Assembly: GCA_023055425.1 (NCBI GenBank)
Contig: JALGPY010000006.1
Coordinates: 88,695,935 to 88,759,934, forward strand
Direction: 5' to 3'
Source of the DNA: Linanthus parryae
Taxonomy: Eukaryota > Streptophyta > Magnoliopsida > Ericales > Polemoniaceae
DNA: 64,000 nt
The notes under the pieces: generated by a model
Seen by the model: the letters and a program-made list of their open reading frames with translations, nothing else
Database searches by the model: none
Told to the model about the DNA's origin: nothing
Program-made: the position numbers and the translations under genes
In this document: positions 1 through 13,014 of the stretch, piece after piece
Layout: every line of letters starts with the position of its first letter
Position numbering within the stretch: the stretch's first letter is position 1

Positions 1-3000
1 CTTGGGCTCTATCATAAAAGCAGTGACAGTTTCATTTTTGAAGTCAACCGAAATGGAAAAAATTCATTCAATGCCTCAAGTATGACAGGGAGAGCACAAA
101 CAAGGACATTTAGAAAAATCTGTTCCTTCACACTCTGGCACTTTAAAAGCTCTTGATAAGAATCAAGGACTAACCCAAAGGTATCAGTCTATTGGTAACC
201 TAGCTCATACGATATTTTCTTTTACTTCCGATGCAATTGAATTTTTCAACAATCACTCTGTCATTTTCTGCAGTCTTCGACACCCCTTTTGAATTTTTGT
301 TTGTACTTATTGTTGTTGGTCCGAGTAGCCATGATGTCTAGGTTGAACTTATTGCAGTCAATCTTGGGTACTTATTGTTGTTTTGATGGTTTAACACCAA
401 ATGTCAAGGAGTATTAGACTTGCATTCTTTGCAAGTTCATTTTTGGCAATTGGTTTACGTTCGGAGAGTTCCCTTATGTCTAGTCAATCAAGGATACCAG
501 TCTTCAGGTTCCAACTTTTTTACCTTGCAAAGAAGTTTCATGGTAGGTTAGGGTAATCATTATGTTCAAACTTATTATTTGTATGTCATTTTGAATGCTG
601 ATGTTGTACCAAACATGCAATAAGCATTCTTTAGATTTGGGAGTAAAATCAACATTTAGCCAAATCGAAGTTGTAAACAGAATGTTAGATTAAGTAATAT
701 GATAAGAATATTTAGTGAATCAGAAACTTTTGATTGAAAGACCATCTTAATTCATGTACATAAGATTAGTGAACACAACTTCACCTGAACATGTTTAACC
801 ATGTAGCTGTACTACTTGTAGGACAAACCCCCACGTGAGACCTCATTCATATCACTCATGCGCATGGAGAGGACATGCTTGAGGCCATGTTTTAACTGAT
901 ACTAAGAAAAATAGTCCTCATGGTCCAACCGATGAGACCTGAAATTTTCAAGTACACAAAATCAAATGATTACATAAACAATCTTTTCTCTTTGATCAAG
1001 TCACTTTGCATTAATATGTTAATCTACTCATTTCTCGGACACGCAATTCCACAGTACTCTTGTTCTTCTGATTTCCGCTCCTATTTTCCAAGAGCCCTGT
1101 GCCTCTGCTTTGCTATTTATTAGTTCTTGAAGTTCTCACCTGGGGAAGTGGAAGTACAACTTACATTAGCAATGCAAGTCAGAAAGTTAAAATCTCAAGG
1201 GTAAAGTTGAAATCCTGAGCATCAAAATAAAATATGAGACATGCAAGTTGAAAAGGACTTTATAAGAGTTTGGAGTAACTTGTAACAGAACTTAATAATC
1301 ATGCAAATCTCTCCTCTACAATACGAACCTTTACGCTTAAAAAGACCAGGCAATCACTACGGCTCCGTTTCATCGGGTCACGGGTGAAGATACACGACTT
1401 TGGAGTGACTTGTTGAAACTGAGATTAACCGTTCAATCTCATATACAAAAATATCATTTAGATACGAAGAAGAAGAAAGACACACCAATTCAAATATCCT
1501 GAAATGCTATATTATGCCTTACTTCAAAAGAATGAGCTCCTTGTTGGTAAGATGTAAAAAATGAGTAACTTGAGGTACAACTTAATGGGACAAAGAAATC
1601 ATGATAAGATAGTCTCAATGCATGGGAAAAACAACAGTGTTGTTACTGAGAGTGTGCAAGGGTACATATATCCTGGTGTGCAGCAAGTCCTCCGTAACAG
1701 ATAGGAATATCCATCAGGAATCGATAAAAAAGAAACTCATGCTCTTCTCCAAAGCATACCCAGGAGAATTTTTCAGACTATTCTGTCAATGAAAAAGGAG
1801 ATGTGGAAATCGAAACCAGACGGAAACAAACGATCCAACAGAAGAAAAAAAATCGCTAACCCAAATGATGCAACGTGAAGAAAGAATAATTAATCGCATA
1901 TCCATTTGAATTTCATTAAATCGCTGAATTCTCAAAACCAAATAATCCACCAATCAACCTATCGTGTCAAACAAAGACCTGGGGAAATCTCAGGCCCTCA
2001 GCAGATTTCTCGAACATATGTTTATAGTCCCGGGTGTTTCTTGATAACTATATGCAGTGGGTCAAACTCATTTTGGAACTCATCAAGCAAAATAAACATG
2101 TTAAACTTTTATCATCTCATTGTAGTAAGGACACTTTCTCATAAGTTTGAACCAAAAGCAGATTAACATTCACCAATTGAATCGAGGAAATCGTCAGATA
2201 CACGGTGACCCCGGTAAACTCACCTAATATCAATGAACCTTATGACATGCAAATTCGTGAGATTCCAGCCCCTGATACTCGATATGACAAAACAGTACCA
2301 ATTGGCTATGCATATGAAGAGAAAGGTAAACTTAAATCCTAATCAACGGATTATAGAGAGCTAAATCTACAACTGTTGAGATGTAGGCTTATGAATTCTA
2401 ACCATTTCCCACCAACACCGTGGCGTCCTCTTCTCAACAACAGATAAAAGAAAACCAAAAACAAAATCTGAATATATGAGAGAAGCAAGGAGTACCTGAG
2501 AGGGGTAGGAGTGAAGGGATTTACTTAAAGTTGGTGGTGGCGACTGCAAGTTGCTGCTCGGAGAATTTGATTGTGCAAGAGACCTGCCCACATAAACCAG
2601 AAAACGGAGTCATATTCATAAAATATCGCGAGCTTTGTATCCTTGTATAAGCCTGAGTTTAGAAGACATGGAGGGATTCAGCCCTTTATAGTATCACAGA
2701 AAACTGTAGATTAGTCTCCAATTAGTAGGCTAAGTCTGGGTGATCAGCAAAAAATTATTTGTCACTAAGAAACCCAAAGAAGAATTAATCTAACTTATAA
2801 AAATAACCTAAAGGTTAAAGCCCTCTTCATGTCCAGTGTTCACACAAACAAGTACCAATATTTTTAGAACAGTGGTAAAAATAAGATAGAGGATCGCTCA
2901 CTATATTTGTCCAACCAATATAGCCGGTTCATCAAATAAGAGGTCTGTTATTTGAAGAAGTGCGTGAAGCATTGAACTAGAAATATAATTTAGAACATAA

Positions 3001-4276
3001 ACATCTCAGTGTCACAGTTCAGTTTAGACCATTAGGTTTTCGACCCTCACTATTATTCTCGTAAACCTATTCATAAGAGAATATCCGAATCCTATGATGC
3101 CTCAATTTCTAGCTCTAGGATGGACAATAAGAAGTTAGAAAGAAGAAAGACCTATATCATAGCTGAACATGAACTGAACCACGACTTAACCACATTTGGG
3201 AGGTAAAATAGAGGAAAACAAAGCAGAAGTGTGAAACACATTCGAAGGTTTCAGGTAGACATGGATTTATGTTTCAAATTCCCAAATTACTATGCAGAGA
3301 TGGATGGAGATAAGGAAGAAGCGAGAAACGTTGAGAGAAATAGGGATACCTTGCTTTGAAACAGAGTGTTTGGTTCATCAGCAGAGGCTCCATTGGTGGA
3401 CTGGTCAGATACCTGCTAGGGGTCTGCTAAATGTATTGATTTCAGAAATCAACATTAGCTGAATACCCTAGCTAAGTACTAACAACGATCCTCTTGGGAA
3501 ACAGAGAATATAGAAGATGTAAGGGCATCGTTAGGGAAATAAACACCACCAAAAAAAACACAAAAATGAAGAAGACAGACACAAAATTACTGGAGCCATA
3601 ATTAGGGGAGTAATAATGCTCATGAGTAAAAGTGCTTGCCAGACCTCAAACAAGGGCTATTCCACTAGAGATATATGGTAACTGTTATGGAAGTCAAATC
3701 TTGAATCCTCGAAGGCATTATCCTGATGCATTCAGCAATATTACATATTCTTGTAGACTCTGGAAACAGAACTTGAGAAATGGACTGTGAGCAGGAACAA
3801 AAGGAGCATGCTCATTGGTTTTAATATATCATATTGAACTTAAGCATTCAACTTTGGCATTTTAACAGACATGTTGCGGCAACCTAAACAGATTACATTG
3901 GAGGGAGTAGGCATGTTAACTGTACAAAAACCAAAGAAAATACCACAAAGAGTAAGTAAAATTAAGTTAAAAAATAAAGTAGTATGATATAACAGAGATG
4001 TAGGAAAACCAAACTATTGCGACTTTTACACTCAAAATGTCAAATGTTGGTGACATTCAGGATCAAGATTTAGGAAACCTAGTGTCAATTTGGTGAAGGA
4101 AAACTTACACTGGGAGAAGTGTCGCCGCAATTGTTGATCTCAACCCAAAAAGACTACAACTTTTACTCTCAAAATATCAAATTTTCATTTCAATAATCTA
4201 CAATCTCATCTATCTCATCCAAACACACTCCATGTCCTGTTTGCATTGGTCAGAAATGGGTACATAATAAAACCTA
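1..4276. other. Non-coding stretch with no confident gene
   Basis: AT-rich sequence with only short chance ORFs. Two minus-strand blocks are bounded by acceptable splice signals: 3350-3412 (cag before, gt after, 63 bp open in phase) and 2496-2583 (cag before, gt after, 88 bp, Ser/Pro-rich in the open frame). They could be small exons of an unidentified minus-strand gene. I cannot match them to a family and cannot find a start or stop exon, so they are not called as a gene. Confidence 0.3.
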
Positions 4277-4537
4277 CTCCCTCCGTCCCGTAGTAAGTGT
4301 CAAATTTTCTATTCTGGGATGTCCCAAAATAATCAACTGTCCACTTCATTTTTGTTTGAAAGTGGATACATTGACAAGAATACCCAATAAAATGTAATAA
4401 TACTAGTGTTGAAAATGGAGAAAGTACGGACAATTGTGTCAATGTCATTACAAAACTCAATCAAGGGTGCAATCAATGCATGCCCCCTTAAAACGTTGAG
4501 GTTTCTTAAAGGGACACTTAATATGGGATGGAGGGAG
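4277..4537. mobile_element. Stowaway-like MITE (261 bp)
   Basis: The left end reads CTCCCTCCGTCCC and the right end is its inverted copy ending GGGATGGAGGGAG. The inverted similarity runs about 25 bp inward, through AAGTGTC. A TA dinucleotide lies on each side (4275-4276 and 4538-4539), matching the TA target duplication of Tc1/mariner-derived Stowaway elements. It has no coding capacity, and the small ORFs across it are chance. Confidence 0.9.
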
Positions 4538-6029
4538 TAGTATCCAGTCTTCCTTGTATGAGAGCAGATATAAATGGTTGGGTATGGAGGCTGCGTTGGA
4601 GGATTGGGTTCATAGAACGATTTTTTCTGTATACTGAAAACAATTTGTTTATCATTTACAGTAAAACAATGTAGTTTTAAATCTTCTTTTGTACATGTGG
4701 TGAAACAACTCAAAACAATAACTGGCCTCAGTGGTGCTTGGTCTTAGGCAATAACTAAAATGAGCGATACTCATCACAAATTGGGTTAACCAAATACAGA
4801 GTCGATACGAAAAACAGAAACAAAAGAAAACATGGAATGCAACGATGGAAATATGAATACGACAGGAAGAAATTTATCCATAGAAGTGCTGATAAGGTTT
4901 TCTCTCAAAAAGGAACATCGAAAAGCACCATATGAGATGGATAAAAAAATTGAATCGGAAACTTTATCATGATATGTAGAAGCTCAGATTTGGTTCCCAT
5001 ATTCAAGCTCAATAATATTCTAAAATGCGCTGAACCATGCCCTTGAAAGGTTCAGATCCTTAATTGGGACTCCAAGAAATTTAATCAGGAGTAGCTCAAC
5101 TACCTTAAAGCACACAAAAAGCTCTGACCACTGAATGAAACATTAATATATTCAATCAGAAGTAGATCAACAATAACTAGTGAGAATTATGGAAACCAAA
5201 ACTTATTCACTATATATGTTCCAAACAGTTAGTGCATCAGTCCTCAAGTATGAAATAGAAAATAAATTGGCATATCTGTTCACTTACCCAAGTATGAAGC
5301 ATCAGTCCCCAAACAATTGCCAAGCTAATAGGGGACTCATTACAACTCCATAAAAAACGTGATTGCAAAAATATAAAATTAAGTGCGTATATTTCTATCG
5401 GGATTCCTCTGTGAAGGAAGGTCATCTGGATATAGTTTTGCAAATAGCAAGAGATTCAACAGTATTATAGGATTAAGAAATTATCCCTCTGCATATCCCG
5501 ATAAACTGGAAGCCAAAAAGGGAAAACTTGCACCAGATTTCGAAACACAGAAAGATTTAAACGATTGAGAAACTTGGGGATCTAGATACAAATGGATTTA
5601 GGAAGTCGAGGTTAACCATATGCAACTGCTTTAGACCGTTGGCTCTGTTGGCAGATCAAACAAAGAGTACTTGTGAGTAGGGGATAGGAAATTACAAACC
5701 TGTATGGATACGATGGGGAAAAACTTAAACCCCTGACTCGGATCTTAACTGGTTTCTGCAAACTGAGTTGTAATTAGAAGTTCGGAGTTATGGCTCCAGT
5801 AGCCCCTTATTAGCAAATCAAAAACGTTAGCCTTGTTCTTTATCCCTGCTCTGACCATTTGGTATGCTAAAATTGGGTTTGGTAGGTTTGGTATATTTTT
5901 GGGATAGATTATTCTTCCACCTGATTTATTATATAGATATGGGGGCCAGATGGAGATCAAGACAGAACTAAACAGCAAGTTCCCAGGCGTAACTTGTAAA
6001 GTAGTACTGTCGAGAACTGTGGGGCATTT
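4538..6029. other. Non-coding stretch, nothing recognised
   Basis: No ORF here resembles a known family. Short ORFs at 5383-5568 (+) and 5745-5978 (-) have no recognisable domain or splice context. I see no repeat or RNA gene. Confidence 0.4.
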
Positions 6030-6038
6030 TGATATTTA

Positions 6039-7054
6039 GAACTTTTGACTGTAAATCCCCTCGCAGTTTCACCTCGCTGACACTTAGCTACACGCAGTAT
6101 TGGTTTGATCATTTATCGTCTCTACAGTTTGTAAAATTACGACATCGCGCTCCAAATGAGTAACGGCCGTTACTGACCTGTTAATGAATACGTATTGATT
6201 AAGTCAAGCGTATTATAATCTTTTCATTTTTTTCCTTTTCTTTTTTTCCCCCTTTTTCATTTTTCTTCCTCTCTTCATCTTCTTCTTCCGTCTCTTCCAA
6301 AATTTTGCACTCTCTCTCATCTCTTCCATGGATCCAGAGAGAGAGGTGGGCGGTTTGTGTGTGAACAAGCCATCCAATCCATCTCCATCTTTTATTTTAT
6401 TTTTTCTTTCGAGAAAACTCCCCCACTATCTCATCTACATACAATGGTGTTCTCAATACTCAACAACAAAACAAAATGCGGATTGTGAATTGGGTTCGTA
6501 CAAATGTCAATTGATTCAAATGACTAGTTGAAGGTTCAATTCGTGCTCAAGAACTGGTAGCTCTGGGGTTGTGCGATAGAGTTTTTGGGTTGCGGTCGCC
6601 GGTTTAATGGCGGAAGAGGAGGCATTGAAGAGAGTGAGGCAGCGAGAGAGAGATTGAGAGAGTGAGAGGCAGAGAGATTGAAGAATTGGTGTCAATTTCG
6701 CGAGGGTGGGTTTGTAGGTTTCCGGGTGGGTGCGAGAGGGAGCAATTGAGAGAGGAGAGAGAGGGGGAGATTTGAGAGAACAGAAGAAGAAGAAGATACA
6801 GGGCGAGGCGGAGGAAGAAAAAGTCGAAGGAGATAAGAAAAGAAAAAGAAAAGGAAAGACCATACTGCCCCCTCTTAAATTTTGAAAAGACTAAACTGCC
6901 ACCCACTTAACTAACGGAACTCAACGGTGTTAGTCAATTTGACCTTAGTGTCGCGATATTACAAACTGTGGAGATGATAAGTAATAAAACCAATACTGTA
7001 TGTAGCTAAGTGTCAGCGAGGCGAAACTACGAGGGGGTTTTCTGTCAAAAGAGC
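6039..7054. mobile_element. Non-autonomous Mutator-like element (MULE)
   Basis: Long terminal inverted repeats of roughly 100-120 bp face each other: 6039 to about 6150 against about 6940 to 7054, sharing CGCTGACACTTAGCTACA and the outer CTTTTGAC. Outside them lies a perfect 9-bp direct repeat, TGATATTTA, at 6030-6038 and 7055-7063. Long TIRs with a 9-bp duplication are the signature of MULEs. No transposase is present. The interior (about 6230-6870) is a C/T-rich tract followed by a G/A-rich tract with a few GC-rich stretches. It could be captured host sequence (Pack-MULE), but I cannot identify a donor gene. Confidence 0.88.
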
Positions 7055-7113
7055 TGATATTTATTAGCAATCAATTGAAGGATAAAGCTGAACAAATTTA
7101 ATATGCTTCTTTC

Positions 7114-7932
7114 TGAAGGTGCGTGAAATCCTTTCCCGTCCGTATTATTGCATCTTCACAATATGTAAATAGAGGCTACAAACACTACTACTAATTACAA
7201 ACAAACTCCTCAACTAAGTGAGGTATATACGAAAACGTCCTACGACTATTACTCCCCCGCAGTCGAAACTGTAGGCGTGCCAACACTGAGACTGGAACGG
7301 AAGCGCTGGAATAAGGGCCGAGGAAGACCCTTGGTGAAGATGTCGGCGTACTGATAATCTGCTGGAATGTGCAACACGCGAAGCTGACCCAAACGAACCT
7401 TCTCACGAACGAAGTGTAGATCAATCTCAACATGCTTAGTGCGTTGATGCTGAACAGGATTACCAGAGAGATAGACAACACTCACATTGTCGCAATACAC
7501 GACAGTGGCTCGAGGCGGGGGGACACGAAGTTGAAGAAGCAAATTCCGGACCCAGCAGAGTTCGGAGACGGCGTTAGCAACACCGCGATACTCAGCCTCA
7601 GCACTAGAACGAGATACCGTGGCCTGTCGCTTGGACGACCAACTCCGAAGATTGTCTCCGTAGAAGACACAGTAACCAGAAGTGGAGCGGCGCGTGTCCG
7701 GACAACCAGCCCAATCGGCGTCAGTGTAGGCGGTGAGGGAATCAGCGGCGGAGGCAGAGAGCCGAAGACCATTCACTACCTTTGGCGGCGTCAGTGAAGG
7801 TGCGTGAAATCCTTTCCCGTCCGTATTATTGCATCTTCACAATATGTAAATAGAGGCTACAAACACTACTACTAATTACAAACAAACTCCTCAACTAAGT
7901 GAGGTATATACGAAAACGTCCTACGACTATTA
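7114..7932 (-). mobile_element. Internally deleted copia element with identical short LTRs
   Basis: Two 138-bp direct repeats (7114-7251 and 7795-7932) read identical throughout and are flanked by the 5-bp duplication CTTTC (7109-7113 and 7933-7937). On the minus strand the right copy is the 5' LTR. It joins directly to a copia RNase H fragment with no primer-binding site, gag, protease, integrase or reverse transcriptase. The fragment ends in a stop, then a purine tract (GCGGGGGAG) that abuts the 3' LTR. The LTR runs TA...CA on the minus strand rather than TG...CA. Identical LTRs and a perfect TSD suggest a recent arrival, or recent loss of the internal region. Confidence 0.88.
7249..7776 (-). 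pseudogene. Ty1/copia RNase H fragment
   Basis: The 175-residue open frame is the C-terminal RNase H of a copia polyprotein. It shows the family signposts in order: YTDADWAGCPDTRRSTSGYC, then SRSSAEAEYR, then a YCDN motif, HVEIDLHFVREKV, and the terminal ADIFTKGLP. The active-site acidic residues expected in DADWAG, SSAEAEY and CDN are present. Everything upstream of RNase H is missing, so the fragment cannot make an element on its own. The open frame runs from just inside the 5' LTR junction to just before the 3' LTR, so the deletion did not break it. Confidence 0.92.
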
Positions 7933-7937
7933 CTTTC

Positions 7938-9541
7938 TAGCTGTGAAGACGGGAGAATATTGTAAGTCTAAAAATCTTAATACAATTGTCAAAAAAATAA
8001 TCTGAGAAAGCAAAAGAATATCAATATCATTCAAATTCTAGCTAGCCATCTCAATTGAGCTGGTTTATTATGTCCCAAACGGGAACCCATACCACACCCC
8101 AACAGCTCGTCACCCATCGTACCAACTTTTTTACAACTTGGTATAAAGACTGAACGATTCTACCAAAGGAACTCTGAAATAAGAATATCACTCACTGGAA
8201 ATCTACGAATTACTTTTCTGTTCAGATTTTCCTTGAAAAGGAACTGTAAATACAAAGATTTGTGAACTCAAAAGTTTCTTGTTTACGAAAAGGCAACTTA
8301 ATTGAAGCCTCAGTGAAGAAGATAAAGGTTAAAAGAAGCCTCAGTGATGACCAGTGAAGAAGCTCAATCTGGCTTCTTGTTCAAGAAGCGACTCTGCTAT
8401 CTGACAAAACGAACTGATGTGATGAAGTCCTGAAACCCTTTTGTTTAAAATTTCAGTTTCTCTCTCCCTATATATGATGATACGCTGATAATCATCTGTA
8501 CCCGATACCCAAAACATACAGAACTTGAGAATAGCAGAACGGGTATGGTAGGGTAGGAACTAAAAAACCAGACCCGAACTGTCATCTCTAGTTATAGCTG
8601 GTGGGGAAAGAACCTTTCAACATTCCAATGCCGAGTCGAGTTTCATGTATGATCTTGTAGATTGTAACCATTTGTTTGTTGAGAATCATTTGCAGTTTTA
8701 ATAGAGATCCATACAAGTCTAGTAACTGGGTTCATTTATTCTGCACCTTCCTGTGACGTAAACTTCCTGGCAAGTCTTGTAATCCGGTAGTGTGCAGGTG
8801 GCATCAACACGGACACATGATACAGAGTCGATCCAAGTATCCAATACACGCACACGATCACACACCACATCCTGAGACGTGCACTCTTAAAGACTAGAAC
8901 TGATAAATTGTTGCACATGTGATACATGTGCATACTATGGTCTCCCTATGAAACACAGAAAGTTGGAAACTCCATATAGGTTGCCATCAAGTAACTTCTA
9001 GATGAAAACTTGGTAATTTATTGTACTTATTTACCTGCCATTTACATTGGGATAAACATGACATACAAATATATGTATATAACATAAATAAAAAAGAATC
9101 CGTGACGTCTCCCCAACGTTTAAATACCTCTTTTTGGGCGTCTCCGTTTGGTCTCGTCCTCGTTTCCATTTCAGGGCCACATAGCCTTTTCCTTCTTGTT
9201 TCTTCCAATGAAATTTCCCTCATTGAATGACCATGTTTTGGTTTCCGTTCTCCACCTCTACCCCTGTTTGTCTATTCTTGTGACCTTATCGAGACCTCCG
9301 TTGCTGACTTGTCTCTCACAGGCACACACAAATAGTTGACAATCTTATGATCTTTGCTAGCAGCATCATTCTTCCTTTGCTTTCTTAGGAAGCTGTTGTT
9401 ATGATATGTTATGGCTTTCATTGAAAAAATAAGATCAAGACATTGTCTTGTAGTTTTGCTTTAGAATATGTCTTTATCTGTACAGTGTAGTGTTGTTATG
9501 ATATGTTAGAACTAATTGCAAAGTTTTTCTTACCCTGACAG
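7938..9541. other. Non-coding stretch before TMEM42-like exons
   Basis: No coding exon is recognised. This is where the missing 5' exons of the TMEM42-like gene would be expected, but no ATG-starting exon with transmembrane-like translation and splice signals stands out. Small ORFs at 8736-8933 and 9021-9339 have no family resemblance. Confidence 0.35.
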
Positions 9542-10463
9542 CTCATTAAATATGGCACCATCATATTCTTCAACGTCATTATGTGGGGCTGCTACGTCAA
9601 TAGCCTGAAAGCTCTTTCATCTTTGCAAGCTACGGGGACAAATTTTGCAACAAATTTCCTTTCATCAGGTCTTGCTGGATTTTTCTTGTTTGAGGAAGCC
9701 CTTTCATTTCAGGTATTCGTACAAAATTCAAACAGATTGCTTCTGTATCTAGTCCTATCATAATTCATGGACTATGTGTAACTTTTAAACAATACTTATG
9801 CTGTAGTTGACCGTGGGATTGCATTCAACTTTAGAAGAATAAATCCACTCTTATATGTACAAAACAAATGTATAGAATATCAGAGAAAGGAACGAAAATC
9901 CTTTCTCTTGTCAACTCCTGATCTTGTTCTCGGACTTTAGTGTGCATGTAAGCTCTGTTAGCAAAATTATGGTGACATTTCAGGTCTCTCGCTCTTTCAC
10001 ATAAAGATTGATGATGCATAAGTATCTTTGGTGTAAACGTGTGAGATCATCAACAAAGTTTTATGATCTATATAGAATTTTATTTCGCATTGTGCCATTT
10101 GCCAATCGGTAGTGGTAACTGCTAGTACGATTAGGGTAACCTTAACAGTCAACATGACCTTGGACGATCGATGGTGTCTAGAATTGACAAGTTTGTGATA
10201 TTTCAGCATTTCTAGTCTCTAACTTGACCCTTTCCAATAATCTTTTTATCCTGTCACAGGTAAAGATTGAAAGAACTTTCCATGGAATAATTATAGTCTT
10301 ATTCATGTTATCATATCTACCTAACAGTAATGCTCTCATTAAATCACATTTTAATGTGAAACTTGCTCTCTTGCAGTGGTTTGCTGGTGCCCTGCTTATT
10401 GTAATTGGTGTATTGGTGCTCGGCAAATCCAGTACAGAAGGGAAGGAGGCACACTCAGAGTAG
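9542..10463 (+). CDS. TMEM42-like (EamA-type) membrane protein, last two exons
   Basis: Two exons encode the C-terminal 85 residues of a small multi-pass membrane protein of the TMEM42 group, which is related to the drug/metabolite transporter (EamA) fold. Exon A (9542-9712, 57 codons) sits between a ctgacag acceptor and a gtattc donor. It contains MWGCYVNSLKALSSLQAT and the conserved FLSSGLAGFFLFEEALSFQ. Exon B (10377-10463) follows a cttgcag acceptor and encodes one more hydrophobic helix, WFAGALLIVIGVLVL, then a short polar tail and TAG. The intron is 9713-10376 and both junctions are in phase 0. The upstream exons, which would carry the first membrane helices, are not visible, so the gene is either long-introned or 5'-truncated. 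The substrate is unknown in this group. The coordinates include the intron. Confidence 0.75.
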
Positions 10464-11389
10464 ATACCAAGTATATTGGATTTTCCTCGCTCTTTTTTCG
10501 TCTCCATGACAGTCTCCTTTTAACTGTTTGTTTCGTGAACATTTGGTCGTATTGAGGTTAAAGACGAATCTTGTTGTGAGGTTCGTTTGTTAGTTAATGC
10601 ATTAGACAAATGAGCTGCTGCTACCCAGTCATGTTCTGCGCTGTAAACAAGCTGCTGCTACCGATTATTGTTAGCCTGTTGGGTGACTATAATTGTGTCC
10701 AGCTCGGTGAATTGCACAATGGAGGTTGAACCAAAGGCATGTATTCGGACTCGAGTTGTAAAGTGGTTGCTAAAGGGCTTGATAATTACTAATATCATAG
10801 AAGTTCTATGAAGGAGTAGTAGGGAGAAAACATGAGCCTATTGATGCTGAAACCTAGAGTCGTGTACCCAATGCTGAGATACGATGATGATGATTTTTCT
10901 TTTTGGGGTACGGAAGGTTAGTCATCTAATGATAACTGGCTGCCAAGTATGTAGTTGAGCAGTTAAATGTAAAGAAGTTGCATAGTGGCTTTAGATCTCA
11001 TCTCAGTGTTGTCGTTGCAATATATTTTCGAAATGAATTTTTTATTGTTGGATTTCCGCGGAAAGTAATACATTCTCTTTGTTCACTCTTAAATTATATC
11101 TGCAGAGATGGTTATATGTTAATCTTTCAGTAATGCTTCTCTGCAACGCATCTTTGCACCGGATTTGTGCACTGCATCTGACATGAGAAGCAACGCGTGC
11201 AAAGTGCAGACGAAGACCACTTGATAAATACATTGTGGTTTAATTGATGGTCCCGGTTAGGGACGGCAGTTGAAATCGATCCGGTTGATCCGTCATGATT
11301 CAACCTTAATGGAGTAGATCCGTTCCGAACTATTTATTTATGGATGGATTTGGATAACATATTTTACAGGTGAAACTCGTTCAAAAAAT
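10464..11389. other. 3' flank of TMEM42-like gene, otherwise empty
   Basis: Presumed 3' UTR followed by AT-rich intergenic DNA. I see no further ORF with family resemblance, repeat or RNA gene. Confidence 0.35.
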
Positions 11390-12008
<619 letters not shown>

Positions 12009-12445
12009 AGTCCAACGACCGTTTTAAGTTATTTTTACTATTACTGGTAATTTTTATCAGCACATTAAGCTTGTTTTTAGCCCGATTTGGGTGAACTTTC
12101 TATTAGCGTTCTTCTTCCAATAAGGCCAATGTTTTGGGCCAATTTTGTGAATTTGCATTTTTTGACAGGAGTAGGGTTTCAGCTATAACTGTTCAGCTTG
12201 TGTACATATTATTGAACTGTTTTCGAACCTAGAGAGGATCCCCAGTACTTTTGCCTTTTTATCGCTGTTTCTATTGCTTGATCGCACACCTTAATTAAAT
12301 TCGGCGTCATCTATAAATAATAATAATTATAGAATGTCATGACCCTCAAATCTCTGTCCTATTATTTTTATGTTTAGTGCTCTTGGACACATGCATTTCT
12401 CTAATATATTACTCCTTCAATATGCTTTTGTGTACTGATTTTTGT
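12009..12445. other. Non-coding AT-rich stretch
   Basis: Nothing recognised between the LINE relic and the small inverted-repeat element. Confidence 0.35.
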
Positions 12446-12621
12446 CCTACATTACGAAATATTTTGAGGAGGTTATTTGATTAACGAAATGATATTAGAA
12501 CTTGTAATGTTTTTGATAATATTGTAGATGAATTGTAGCCCTACAACATTATGAAAAGTTCGCTAATTTTTATATCATTTGGTTAATCAAATAATCTCAT
12601 CAAAATACTTCGTCATGTTGG
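12446..12621. mobile_element. Small inverted-repeat element (MITE-like, about 176 bp)
   Basis: The outer arms are imperfect inverted copies of about 50 bp. The left contains ATTATTTGATTAACC-like sequence in the form GTTATTTGATTAACGAAATG, and the right contains its complement, CATTTGGTTAATCAAATAAT. The centre is short and non-coding. I could not assign a target duplication, so the superfamily is uncertain. Confidence 0.55.
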
Positions 12622-13014
12622 TAAAGAAAAGAACAGATAAAAGCTGACAAAGGGTGTACATTATAATACCTTATAATGTACTGTACCTTATGATATGTTC
12701 GGCTTATCATGAAAAAATTCAGTTTACTAAAGAAATTGTAGATTGACAGAAAATCAATCGTATATTATTAATTATATTATCTTCTACCAATTTACAAGTA
12801 AATTAGATGAAAAGGTAAATTTGGTGAATACGGTGGCTTGTGAGAGAGACGAAAGAAAGTTGTAGTTCAAATACTTTAAATAAACACGCATGCAAAACAT
12901 GTGCTCAAACACGTGCTCAAACTAGTATTTTAAATTTCCTGTATCACTTGTAAAACTATACAACAGCATGTTAATCTCTTGATGATATTGTAGTACTCAG
13001 CTAAACCTGAATGT
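12622..13014. other. 3' flank of the polygalacturonase gene
   Basis: AT-rich sequence downstream of the minus-strand polygalacturonase stop. It probably contains its 3' UTR and polyadenylation region. No other feature is seen. Confidence 0.35.

Noticed and set aside
2496..3412. Two candidate minus-strand exons
   Set aside because: Splice-bounded and open, but too short to identify, with no start, stop or homologous context. Left as a note.
6516..6906. Two overlapping minus-strand Ser/Leu/Phe-rich ORFs in the MULE
   Set aside because: Low-complexity translation of GA-rich DNA, with no domain. Could be captured sequence, but not supported as a gene.
7432..7797. 121-aa plus-strand ORF
   Set aside because: Antisense shadow of the copia RNase H fragment.
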